This document shows positions 6,865 through 14,770 of a stretch of DNA of 17,554 nucleotides, in pieces. Origin of the DNA: Bacillota bacterium. Lineage in GTDB: Bacteria; Bacillota; Dethiobacteria; Dethiobacterales; Dethiobacteraceae. The DNA is taken from the NCBI GenBank assembly GCA_018725345.1, contig QLUI01000005.1:1-17554 (forward strand). The letters run 5' to 3'. The notes beneath the pieces are model-generated. The model saw nothing but the letters and a program-made list of their open reading frames with translations. It did not search any database and was not told the DNA's origin. The position numbers and the translations under genes were made by a program. Each line of letters opens with the position of its first letter. Positions within the stretch are counted from its first letter, which is position 1.

Positions 6865-7440
6865 CTACATCATGCCTTTGAATCCCCCGAAAGCCAGGGA
6901 CAGGATTCCGGCAATAATCATGGCGATCGATACACCCTGAAAATGTTTCGGAACAAACACGAATTCCAACCGCTCACGGATTCCGGCCATAATTACCAAG
7001 GCCAAGGTGAAACCCACGGCGGCAGCTACGCCAAAGACGACTGCCTCAAAGAGATTATAGCCCAGCTGAATATTCAAAATCGCCATACCTAGCACAGCAC
7101 AGTTAGTAGTAATCAGCGGCAAAAAAATACCGAGAGACTGATAAAGAGTGGGACTGGCTTTACGGATAACAATTTCCACGAACTGAACAAGAGAAGCGAT
7201 AACCAAAATAAACACTATTGTTCGCAAATATTCCAATTGATTTGGCACCAAAACATAATACTCAAGCAGCCAAGTCACAAACGAAGCCATACCCATAACA
7301 AAAATAACAGCCATACCCATGCCTAAAGAAGTCTCCACTTTTTTGGAAACGCCCATGAATGGGCAGATACCCAAAAATCTGGACAAAACAAAGTTGTTAA
7401 TAAAAATGGCTCCAAAAATGATTGCAAAGATTTCGCCCAC
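6865..7440 (-). CDS. rnfA: Rnf complex membrane subunit RnfA
   Basis: A 191-residue protein with six predicted membrane helices, homologous to NqrE. RnfA and RnfE form an inverted-topology pair in the core of the complex. The conserved cysteines C26 (FLGICPF) and C114 (TTNCAVLG) correspond to ligands of the membrane iron-sulfur centre in the Rnf/Nqr family. NNFVLSRFLG at the N-terminus is a strong family signature. The start is GTG at 7440 with AGGAGGGG upstream. It lies 15 bases after rnfE and 13 before rnfB. Confidence 0.97.
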   Translation of the reverse strand: MGEIFAIIFGAIFINNFVLSRFLGICPFMGVSKKVETSLGMGMAVIFVMGMASFVTWLLEYYVLVPNQLEYLRTIVFILVIASLVQFVEIVIRKASPTLYQSLGIFLPLITTNCAVLGMAILNIQLGYNLFEAVVFGVAAAVGFTLALVIMAGIRERLEFVFVPKHFQGVSIAMIIAGILSLAFGGFKGMM

Positions 7441-7455
7441 AGTATAGCCCCTCCT

Positions 7456-8055
7456 TTACTCCAGTTTGTATTTCTTGGAGAGCATGTTCACCAGCGCCAT
7501 CAGCAGTCCAAGCGCGAGGAAAGCACCCGGCGGGGAACCGAAGACCATAAACGGCTCATAGGCGGCTCCCAAAAGATTGATCTTAAAAATGGAACCGGCA
7601 GCAAGCAACTCTCGAACAGAGGCAAGTAACGTTAGTGAAAGGGTAAATCCCAAACCGATGCCTAGGCCATCCGCCAGAGAATGGCTAACGGGAGCCTTGG
7701 ATGCAAAGGCTTCTGCCCGACCTAGGATAATACAGTTTACCACAATCAGCGGTACAAAGATGCCTAATTGTGCATGAAGCGCAGGCAGGTAAGCATTTAG
7801 GAGCATATCGACCATGGTTACAAACGTGGCAATAATAATGATAAAGCTGGGAATCCTGACTTTTGTCGGGATAATTCTACGCATCAGGGAAATCACTAAG
7901 TTGGAGCAAATAAGTACTGCTGTGGTAGCTATTCCCATCCCAAGCCCAAACTCGGCCATGGTTGTTACTGCCAGTATGGGGCATAAGCCAAGCATCAGCC
8001 GGAAGACGGCATTTTCTTTAATAATACCTTTTGAGAACTCACTCATCACACTCAT
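7456..8055 (-). CDS. rnfE: Rnf complex membrane subunit RnfE
   Basis: A 199-residue polytopic membrane protein, homologous to NqrD and partner of RnfA. C25 (LGLCPILAVT) and C108 (VVNCIILGRAEAFASK) are the conserved iron-sulfur ligands of the family. The open frame extends to 8112, but the ATG at 8055 (MSVMSEF) is preferred: GGAGG lies nine bases upstream and the gene then starts four bases after the rnfG stop. The longer reading would overlap rnfG by more than 50 bases with a non-conserved, cysteine-containing extension. Confidence 0.96.
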   Translation of the reverse strand: MSVMSEFSKGIIKENAVFRLMLGLCPILAVTTMAEFGLGMGIATTAVLICSNLVISLMRRIIPTKVRIPSFIIIIATFVTMVDMLLNAYLPALHAQLGIFVPLIVVNCIILGRAEAFASKAPVSHSLADGLGIGLGFTLSLTLLASVRELLAAGSIFKINLLGAAYEPFMVFGSPPGAFLALGLLMALVNMLSKKYKLE

Positions 8056-8059
8056 TGTC

Positions 8060-8893
8060 TCACACCTCCCGCCTATTGCGCTGGTTTCTCTGCACGGCCT
8101 TGATGATGGCATCGCTAGATATTGTCGTTCCGGAAACCGTATCCACTTGCACCGTCTGCTTTGCGATTATTTCCTCAATCACCTTCTTGGCGTCTGCCCA
8201 ACGGTCGGCAGTTTCCTGCTGCGCGGTTACGTTGATGGCTGTGATTTTACCGCCGGCCACAGTCACTTCCAGAGCAATCTCTCCTTTAAAACCACTGGCT
8301 GTGCCGGAATAGGTGCCATCTGCCACGCCTGCCAAACTGAAGGCCGGAGCGCTGGTGTCCTGGGCACCGGCTGCGCCTCCGTCGCTGAAGCGACGCCAAA
8401 TTTCGTTATACTCTCTTTCTACCCCGGTCTCCATGGCCTTGACGGAGTCTGTAGCACCAGAGATCGCGTCCACAGTGAAAGTGTCGCCGCTTTTTTTGCC
8501 AAGAAACTGTTTAGTAAACCAAGTCTCTTTGATTACGTCACCTATACCCGGCGTTTCCGTATGAGCAACCACCGTCAAACCAACAATTTCTCCGGCAGCG
8601 TTAATCCCCAGGTTGAAACGAATCGGACCGCCATAACCCTCAGTCTGGCCTTCAGCCAGCACGCCAACAAATTTATTCTCGGCATCAAAGGCGACTGTAG
8701 CACTGCGACCGTCCACCGTTCTTTCCTCAAAATTGGTCATCGTAGGGAACAGTTCTGCAAGTTGAGCCTCTTTTTCCTGTTGAAGACGCTCTGCAATAAT
8801 GGCGGATGTCACATGGTTGGTGTAGGCCAGGGCAGCGGCTGCAACTGCGCAGATGAGCATCAAGACAATTCCTGTGCGAATCATTTCCTTCAT
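8060..8893 (-). CDS. rnfG: Rnf complex flavoprotein RnfG with a second FMN-binding domain
   Basis: This 277-residue protein has one N-terminal membrane anchor (about residues 5-24) and an extracytoplasmic part. The first FMN-binding domain is the usual RnfG one, with HTETPGIGD (111-119) and SGAT (145-148), where the family carries FMN linked to the threonine. A linker rich in Ala, Gly and Ser (about 170-188) leads to a second domain (about 190-270) with ADGTYSGTASGFKGEIALEV and SGTTISS (254-260), which looks like an independent FMN_bind domain with T257 as candidate attachment site. RnfG usually ends after the first domain at about 180-210 residues. The ATG at 8893 overlaps the rnfD stop by one base (TAATG). 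Confidence 0.95.
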   Translation of the reverse strand: MKEMIRTGIVLMLICAVAAAALAYTNHVTSAIIAERLQQEKEAQLAELFPTMTNFEERTVDGRSATVAFDAENKFVGVLAEGQTEGYGGPIRFNLGINAAGEIVGLTVVAHTETPGIGDVIKETWFTKQFLGKKSGDTFTVDAISGATDSVKAMETGVEREYNEIWRRFSDGGAAGAQDTSAPAFSLAGVADGTYSGTASGFKGEIALEVTVAGGKITAINVTAQQETADRWADAKKVIEEIIAKQTVQVDTVSGTTISSDAIIKAVQRNQRNRREV

Positions 8894-9819
8894 TATTTCG
8901 CCACCTCCCCGAATCTCCTGGGCAAGGTCTTATTGTCAATTAACGGAGTCAGGGCGTTCATGATCAGGATGGCAAACATGACCCCCTCAGGGAACGTCCC
9001 GAAGATACGAATCAGCATAGTCAGCAGACCGCAGCCAATCCCGAAAATCAACTGCCCCTTGGCAGTCACCGGCGAAGTTACCATATCGGTAGCCATAAAA
9101 AGCGCGCCCAGCATTACACCCCCAGCCAGCACATGAAAAAGACCGGCTGAAATCATAGCCATAGCACCGCTGTAACCGCCAAATAAAAAGCCCATCACAA
9201 AAACAGTACCGATAAAACCACCTGGAATACGCCAAGTAATATGGCCTTTGTAAAATAGCCAGCCCGCCCCAAGCATCAAGGCAAAAGCGCTGGTTTCACC
9301 TATACAGCCGGGAATAGCGCCAATAAATAAGTCAGTAAAACTAAATGCTCTCTGACCCAATGCCAAAGGCGTGGCGGCTGTAGCCAAGTCGACAGGGCGA
9401 ACCCAATTAGTCATATGGCTCGCCCAAGATGCCATAAGAATGGCTCGAGCCACGAGAGCCGGGTTAAAAATGTTGTTACCAATTCCGCCAAAAACCTGCT
9501 TGCCGATGACTATGGCGGTAATACCGCCGATAACAGCTAGCCACCAGGGTACGGTAGGGGGCAGAACCATGGCCAGCAATAATCCTGCCACAGCCGCACT
9601 GCCGTCGCCGAAAATGTTTTTCTGACGCAAAATTATTGCTTCCGTTACCATGGCGGAAACTGTAGTTAATACCATGGTTATGAGCGCTGGCGCCCCGAAG
9701 AAAATTACACCTGCCAAAGCGGCGGGAAATAAGGCCATGAGCACGTCAATCATCACACTTTGAACCGATTCCGTCGTCTTTAAGTGCGGCGATGAAGAAA
9801 CGACTAATTTTCTATCCAT
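8893..9819 (-). CDS. rnfD: Rnf complex membrane flavoprotein RnfD
   Basis: A 308-residue polytopic membrane protein homologous to NqrB, central to electron transfer and ion movement in Rnf. Family features include SSSPHLK near the N-terminus, GGIGNNIFNPALVARA (111-126), GCIGETSAFALMLG (171-184) and FMATDMVTSPVT (241-252). T150 in ATAATPLAL aligns by eye with the FMN-carrying threonine of the SGAT motif in other RnfD proteins, although the preceding residues differ from that consensus. The ATG at 9819 has AAAGGAG about ten bases upstream. It is the first gene of this operon; the usual first gene rnfC is absent, and the 335 bases upstream do not encode it. Confidence 0.96.
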   Translation of the reverse strand: MDRKLVVSSSPHLKTTESVQSVMIDVLMALFPAALAGVIFFGAPALITMVLTTVSAMVTEAIILRQKNIFGDGSAAVAGLLLAMVLPPTVPWWLAVIGGITAIVIGKQVFGGIGNNIFNPALVARAILMASWASHMTNWVRPVDLATAATPLALGQRAFSFTDLFIGAIPGCIGETSAFALMLGAGWLFYKGHITWRIPGGFIGTVFVMGFLFGGYSGAMAMISAGLFHVLAGGVMLGALFMATDMVTSPVTAKGQLIFGIGCGLLTMLIRIFGTFPEGVMFAILIMNALTPLIDNKTLPRRFGEVAK

Positions 9820-9875
9820 CTAGTTATCGCTCCTTTAAACGTCTTAAAGCTCATTTGCACAATTCACCCCTCAAA

Positions 9876-9909
9876 ATAAAAATATTATGACAACTCTTGC
9901 TCAACGTAA
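9876..9909 (-). promoter_or_regulatory. candidate sigma-A-type promoter for the rnf operon
   Basis: On the minus strand TTGAGC (9904-9899) is followed after 17 bases by TTTTAT (9881-9876). An overlapping alternative is TTACGT (9909-9904), 16 bases, TAATAT (9887-9882). Each hexamer is an imperfect match. The position, about 60-80 bases upstream of the rnfD start in an AT-rich gap, is what makes a promoter likely. Confidence 0.3.
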
Positions 9910-10077
9910 GAAGGTTCTAGGAAATCAGAAAAATTCCTGCACTTCTTCATTTTTTCTCGCCACACTCCGCCACCTATCTTAGCAAGTAAAAAACTTAGAC
10001 ATACATGAAACTTATTCCACGTGACAGAGAAAATCCCTTCCCCATCCGCAAAAATATATTTTTTACCGAAAGTGATA

Positions 10078-10110
10078 ATCCTTTTGATCTGGCTCTGCTA
10101 TCAAAAGGAT
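10078..10110 (-). terminator. inverted repeat after folC, possible weak terminator
   Basis: Perfect 11-base arms ATCCTTTTGAT (10078-10088) and ATCAAAAGGAT (10100-10110) flank an 11-base loop. On the minus strand it lies 44 bases after the folC stop. The bases just after the stem are not a T-run; a TATATTTTT stretch comes about 20 bases later. It may therefore be a poor terminator, an RNA-stabilising hairpin or a binding site. Confidence 0.45.
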
Positions 10111-10154
10111 CTAAACAAAATAACGTCTCGGGCAAAAGGCGCAAAAAATGCTGA

Positions 10155-11459
10155 TTAGCAGACAAACCAGGCTTTTAAAGTTTCTCTTGCTTCACTGATA
10201 GTGTACAGGGATCCGACGACGCAGAGAGCCTCATCTTCTTTTAAATTGGCAAGCCCTTTGCCGACTGCGGCAGTGACCGTCTCCGCTACAGTCACACTCA
10301 CCCCCGGCAGAAGATAACGTCTGGCATTTTCTGCCACCATCATCGGTTCTGCCGCCCTGAGATTATCCGGCTTAGTCACAATCAAGCCGGCGGATGCCAA
10401 AGGAACTATCTCCGCCAAAATCTCATCTACCGCCTTGTCGCCCAAGATACCCACCACTAACCGCATTTTTTTTCCGCCCAAAATCCCGGGCAGCGACTGG
10501 CATAAAGCACGAATCCCATCCGGATTATGAGCGCCGTCCACCAGCACCATGGGGTTGCGGGAAAACACTTCCAGCCGACCGGGCCAGCAGGTGGCGGCCA
10601 ACCCGCGCCGCACAGCCGCTTCATTAAAGGACTCCGGCATCAACTCACGAGCGGCCAAAGCCAGGGCTGCATTACGCACCTGGTGTTGTCCCAGCATAGC
10701 AATCTGCAGACTTTTTAGCTCACGCCATGGGCTATGATAATCAAAAGTCTGCCCGTCTAAAGTTGCTCCGCCGAGGGTGTAGCGCAATTCCCCGTCCATT
10801 TCATACAATCTGGCACCACGCTCGCGGGCAATCCGCCGAAACACGCTTAATGCCGGAAGAGCTGCCGCCGCAGTAACTATGGGGGTACCAGGCATGATGA
10901 TTCCGGCTTTTTCATAAGCAATCTCTTCGATAGTGTCACCCAGTATCTGGGTATGCTCCAGTCCGATATTAGTAATAGCACAGACCACCGGCTCTATTAC
11001 ATTGGTGGCGTCAAGACGACCGCCCAGACCCACTTCCACCACCACCCAGTCTGGCTGCTCCTTTGCAAAGTACAGGAAGGCCAGCGCAGTCACCACTTCA
11101 AATTCAGTGGGCTGCCCTACGCCAGTGCGGGCTATAACCTCGACCTGCAGTCTTACTTCCGTAGCCAGCGCCGCCAGACGCTCCCGGCCGATATCAGCAC
11201 CGTTAATGGCCATACGGTTAGTAAATGCTTCCAGGTAAGGCGAGGTATAAAGTGCCACCCTCTTTCCCTCGGCCTCCAGCATAGAGGCAAGAAAGGCGGC
11301 AGTAGATCCTTTACCGTTTGTGCCGGCAATATGGATACAGCGCAGCCTCTTCTGGGGATCGCCAAGCCTCTGCAGCAGTGCCTTAATTCGTTCCAAGCCC
11401 GGGTTCATGCCGAAACGGTAAAGGCTGTGAATCCATGCTAGTGCTTCTGCGTAGTTCAT
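10155..11459 (-). CDS. folC: bifunctional folylpolyglutamate synthase/dihydrofolate synthase FolC
   Basis: A cytoplasmic Mur-ligase-type enzyme that joins glutamate to dihydropteroate and extends folate polyglutamate tails using ATP. The 434 residues include the N-terminal YRFGMNPGLERIKALLQRLG typical of FolC, the P-loop GTNGKGS (46-52), LYTSPYLEAFTNRMAING, VEVGLGGRLDATNV and the C-terminal-domain motif LVDGAHNPDGI. The open frame extends to 11513 inside valS; the ATG at 11459 (MNYAEALAWIHSL) is preferred, with a GTG one codon upstream (11462) and a G-rich site GGGGGG before it. It follows valS by 28 bases, an arrangement known from other Bacillota. Confidence 0.96.
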   Translation of the reverse strand: MNYAEALAWIHSLYRFGMNPGLERIKALLQRLGDPQKRLRCIHIAGTNGKGSTAAFLASMLEAEGKRVALYTSPYLEAFTNRMAINGADIGRERLAALATEVRLQVEVIARTGVGQPTEFEVVTALAFLYFAKEQPDWVVVEVGLGGRLDATNVIEPVVCAITNIGLEHTQILGDTIEEIAYEKAGIIMPGTPIVTAAAALPALSVFRRIARERGARLYEMDGELRYTLGGATLDGQTFDYHSPWRELKSLQIAMLGQHQVRNAALALAARELMPESFNEAAVRRGLAATCWPGRLEVFSRNPMVLVDGAHNPDGIRALCQSLPGILGGKKMRLVVGILGDKAVDEILAEIVPLASAGLIVTKPDNLRAAEPMMVAENARRYLLPGVSVTVAETVTAAVGKGLANLKEDEALCVVGSLYTISEARETLKAWFVC

Positions 11460-11487
11460 CACGTTGATCGCGCCCCCCTGTTCTCGC

Positions 11488-14133
11488 TTACCGTAAACTT
11501 TCCAGGCGGGCATTGACCTTCTCCCATTTCAGCCGATAGCCCTCAGCCTTAACACGTTCCTCCGCCACCACCTCTTGTGGCGCTTTTGCCAAAAAAGCAG
11601 GATTATTTAGCTTTCCCTCCAAGCGTGTCAGTTCACCGGCCAACTTTTGCATTTCTTTTTCCAGCCGCCCAATTTCCTTCGTTAAATCAATCAAACCAAT
11701 CAGAGGCAGGTAAATATCAATATCTCCCTCGACTGCAGTTACCGCTTGCCTTGGTTTTTCAGGCAAGACAAGCGTAATCACTGCCTCTTCCAGTCCCGCC
11801 AGTTTTTGCAGCATGGTAGTAGCATCAGTCAGCACAGTAGCAGAGCTTTGGCTCCCGGCATGAAGGACTACCCGTACCTTCTTACCCGGCGGGAGCTGCA
11901 CCTCACTGCGCAGGTAACGAATAGTGCGCGTCACTGCCATCACAATATTCATGCGATGGTGAGCCTCGGGAAATACCAGCTTGTCATCGTATTCCGGCCA
12001 GGGCGCCAGCACAATGCTGCCGCCGGCATGGGGGAGTTTCCGGCGAATCTCTTCTGTAATAAAAGGCATGAAAGGATGCAGCAGCCTTAACGTCCTCTCC
12101 AGCACAAAGGTTAAAACAACCCGGGCTGTCTGTTTCTGTTCGGACGTTTCTGCACCATAGAGCGGAATTTTAGCCATTTCAATATACCAGTCGCAGTAAT
12201 CGCTCCACAAAAATTCATAAATCGTCTTGGCTGCTTCCCCTAGCTCATAGCGCTCCATCAAACGGTTAACTTCGTCTGCCGTCTCGTTGTAACGGTGCAG
12301 AATCCAGCGATCGGCATCGGAGAGGTTGCCGGTAAGCACCACTTGTTCCGCCGCCAGATTATCAAGATTCATCAGCACAAAACGGGAGGCATTCCAAATT
12401 TTATTGGCAAAATTACGGCTGTTCTCCACATTTTCCAGTCTGAAACGCTGGTCGTTGCCAGGAGCTTGTCCGGTAATTAAAGTAAAGCGCAAGGTGTCGG
12501 CTCCGTATTGCTCAATAATTTCCAGGGGATCGACGCCGTTGCCAAGCGACTTACTCATTTTCCGTCCCTGCTCGTCCCGCACCAAACCATGGATATAAAC
12601 AGTCTGGAAAGGTATTTCTTCCATAAACTGCAATCCCATAAAAATCATTCGCGCCACCCAAAAATAAATAATGTCATACCCGGTGACCAGCACGCTAGTA
12701 GGATAAAAATGAGCCAAATCATCCGTTCTATCCGGCCAGCCTAAAGTGGAAAAGGGCCAGAGCGCAGAGGAAAACCAAGTGTCGAGCACATCTTCATCCT
12801 GGAACAGATCCCTACTCTGGCAATTAGGGCAGGATATTACCTCTACCCGCGACACAATCGTCTCACCACAGGCACAGTACCATGCGGGGATACGGTGTCC
12901 CCACCAAATTTGACGTGAAATGCACCAGTCTCGGATATTCTCCACCCAGTTAAGATAAGTACTGGTAAAGCGCTCCGGCACAAAGCGGATTTCTCCGCTT
13001 TTCACTTTGGCAATAGCCGGCTCCGCGAGCGGAGCCGTGCGCACAAACCACTGCTTTGACAAGAGCGGCTCAATCACAGTCTGACAGCGCTGACAATGGC
13101 CCAGCGTATGGGCATGTCCCTCCCTCTCCAGAAGCAACCCTGCCTTTTCCAAGTCAGCCAGCACTTGCTTTCTTGCCGCAAAGCGGTCAAGACCGGCATA
13201 CACTCCGGCCTCTTTCGTCATAGTGCCATCAGCAGCAATCACTACCACAGCAGGTAAATTATGGCGGGAAGCCAAAGCAAAATCGTTGGCGTCATGAGCC
13301 GGTGTGATTTTCACCGCCCCACTACCAAACTCAGGATCAACGTACTCATCACCAACTACCGGGATAAGCCGCCCAAGCAGCGGCAGCATCACCTGTTTAC
13401 CGATAAAATGGACATAGCGTGAATCTTCCGGATGGACAGCCACCGCCGTATCCCCCAGCATAGTTTCCGGTCTGGTGGTAGCCACAACAAGATAGCCTTC
13501 CCCAGTCACTAACGGATAGCGGATAAAAGTCAAAAACCCCTCTTTATCTTCGTGCTCCACTTCAATATCAGAGAGAGCTGTATTGCAGCGGGGACACCAA
13601 TTGATGATATAATCTCCTCGGTAAATCAAACCCTGCTCATAGAGCGCAACAAATACTTCCCGCACTGCTCGAGAACAACCCTCATCCATGGTAAAGCGTT
13701 CTCTTGACCAATCACAGGAAACTCCCAACTTTTGCAGCTGTTTTGTGATCCGCCGGTGATATTCTTCCTTCCAGCCCCAAGTCCGCTCTATGAATTTCTC
13801 GCGGCCTAACTCATAACGCGAGAATCCTTCTTCAGCCAAATGTTCTTCCACTTTAATCTGGGTAGCGATTCCCGCATGGTCGGTACCAGGCAACCAAAGT
13901 GTGTCAAACCCCTGCATACGCTTGCGACGGATTAAAATATCCTGGATTGTATTGTCAAGCGCATGCCCCATATGTAAAGAACCCGTCACATTAGGAGGGG
14001 GAATGACGATAGTAAATGCCGTTTTTTCCGGATCCCCCAGGGCGAGAAAGTAATTGTGAGCCAGCCAATCCTGATAAAGCCTGTCCTCCACCTCTGCGGG
14101 GGCATAGACTGGCGCCATCTCTTTCTCTTTCAT
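11488..14133 (-). CDS. valS: valyl-tRNA synthetase ValS
   Basis: A class I aminoacyl-tRNA synthetase that charges tRNA-Val and edits mischarged threonine. The 881 residues contain PPPNVTGSLHMGHAL with the HIGH-type motif HMGH (54-57), the editing domain (ATTRPETMLGD near 218-228 and GSGAVKITPAHDANDF near 271-285), the KMSKS motif (525-529), an anticodon-binding domain and the C-terminal coiled coil (about the last 65 residues) typical of ValS. The frame extends to 14205, but the ATG at 14133 (MKEKEMAPVY) is chosen because GGAGG lies eight bases upstream. Only 52 bases separate it from engB, leaving no room for a T-box leader. Confidence 0.97.
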   Translation of the reverse strand: MKEKEMAPVYAPAEVEDRLYQDWLAHNYFLALGDPEKTAFTIVIPPPNVTGSLHMGHALDNTIQDILIRRKRMQGFDTLWLPGTDHAGIATQIKVEEHLAEEGFSRYELGREKFIERTWGWKEEYHRRITKQLQKLGVSCDWSRERFTMDEGCSRAVREVFVALYEQGLIYRGDYIINWCPRCNTALSDIEVEHEDKEGFLTFIRYPLVTGEGYLVVATTRPETMLGDTAVAVHPEDSRYVHFIGKQVMLPLLGRLIPVVGDEYVDPEFGSGAVKITPAHDANDFALASRHNLPAVVVIAADGTMTKEAGVYAGLDRFAARKQVLADLEKAGLLLEREGHAHTLGHCQRCQTVIEPLLSKQWFVRTAPLAEPAIAKVKSGEIRFVPERFTSTYLNWVENIRDWCISRQIWWGHRIPAWYCACGETIVSRVEVISCPNCQSRDLFQDEDVLDTWFSSALWPFSTLGWPDRTDDLAHFYPTSVLVTGYDIIYFWVARMIFMGLQFMEEIPFQTVYIHGLVRDEQGRKMSKSLGNGVDPLEIIEQYGADTLRFTLITGQAPGNDQRFRLENVENSRNFANKIWNASRFVLMNLDNLAAEQVVLTGNLSDADRWILHRYNETADEVNRLMERYELGEAAKTIYEFLWSDYCDWYIEMAKIPLYGAETSEQKQTARVVLTFVLERTLRLLHPFMPFITEEIRRKLPHAGGSIVLAPWPEYDDKLVFPEAHHRMNIVMAVTRTIRYLRSEVQLPPGKKVRVVLHAGSQSSATVLTDATTMLQKLAGLEEAVITLVLPEKPRQAVTAVEGDIDIYLPLIGLIDLTKEIGRLEKEMQKLAGELTRLEGKLNNPAFLAKAPQEVVAEERVKAEGYRLKWEKVNARLESLR

Positions 14134-14185
14134 TAAAAAAGCCTCCTTACAGGGCATTTCTTTCATAAATATATCTGTTTCTCCA

Positions 14186-14770
14186 TTAAGAAAGATACTG
14201 CGCAATCATTTTCCAGAGGGCTTCTTTGCCTTCGCCGGTTTTGGCTGAATAGGGGATCACAGGACCTTCTGGGCCTAGCCCCAAGCCGGTCCGAATCTGG
14301 TTAATATGTTTGGCTCTGTTCCCCCGGGAAATTTTATCTGCTTTGGTACCAACAATCACTGTAGGACGGTTATAATGAATCAACCACTTGTACAAAGCCA
14401 AGTCATCAGCTGTAGGCAGATGGCGCAAATCCACTAGCTGCACCACGAGACGCAGTTCCCGACGCTCCGCCAAATAAACTTCAATTAACTGTCCCCATTG
14501 TTCCTTCATCTGTTTGGAAACCCGAGCAAAGCCGTAGCCGGGCAGATCTACAAAATGAAAAGCCTCATTGACCAAAAAGAAATTAATCAGGCGAGTTTTA
14601 CCCGGGGTTCCGCTCGTCATGGCTAGCTGTTTCCGATTCAACAGCGAATTAAGCAGGGAGGATTTCCCCACATTAGAGCGGCCGGCAAAAGCAATTTCCG
14701 CCAGGCCGCCGGGGAGAAACTGTTCCGCTTTTGCCGCACTAATCACAAAGGTTGCAGTTTTAACTTTCAT
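14186..14770 (-). CDS. engB: ribosome-assembly GTPase EngB/YsxC
   Basis: A 194-residue TrmE-Era-EngA-EngB family GTPase needed for large ribosomal subunit assembly. All GTPase motifs are present: GRSNVGKSS (30-38), TPGKT (55-59), DLPGYG (75-80), GTKADK (141-146) and SAK (175-177). The frame extends to 14827, but the ATG at 14770 (MKVKTATFVISAAKAEQFLP) gives the normal N-terminus. It overlaps the lon stop by 11 bases, just after an A8 run, and its ribosome binding site is weak (GGCGG), so translation is probably coupled to lon. lon followed by engB is a conserved Bacillota order. Confidence 0.97.
   Translation of the reverse strand: MKVKTATFVISAAKAEQFLPGGLAEIAFAGRSNVGKSSLLNSLLNRKQLAMTSGTPGKTRLINFFLVNEAFHFVDLPGYGFARVSKQMKEQWGQLIEVYLAERRELRLVVQLVDLRHLPTADDLALYKWLIHYNRPTVIVGTKADKISRGNRAKHINQIRTGLGLGPEGPVIPYSAKTGEGKEALWKMIAQYLS

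Larger units (their letters stand above)
9820..10154. other. 335-base intergenic region between folC and rnfD
   Basis: No gene of normal size lies here, and no trace of rnfC is visible in any frame. On the minus strand it holds, in order, an inverted repeat after folC (10078-10110), an AT-rich middle, a 21-codon open frame (9950-9885) of doubtful meaning, a promoter-like stretch (9876-9909) and the rnfD ribosome binding site. The composition is more AT-rich than in the flanking genes. Confidence 0.8.

Noticed and set aside
7814..9136. A 440-codon open frame on the plus strand.
   Set aside because: It lies antisense to rnfE, rnfG and rnfD, which are certain genes. Its translation has no recognisable family features and it lacks a plausible ribosome binding site.
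14134..14185. A T-box leader for valS.
   Set aside because: Only 52 bases separate engB and valS, too short for a T-box, and no such structure is seen; valS appears to be cotranscribed with engB.
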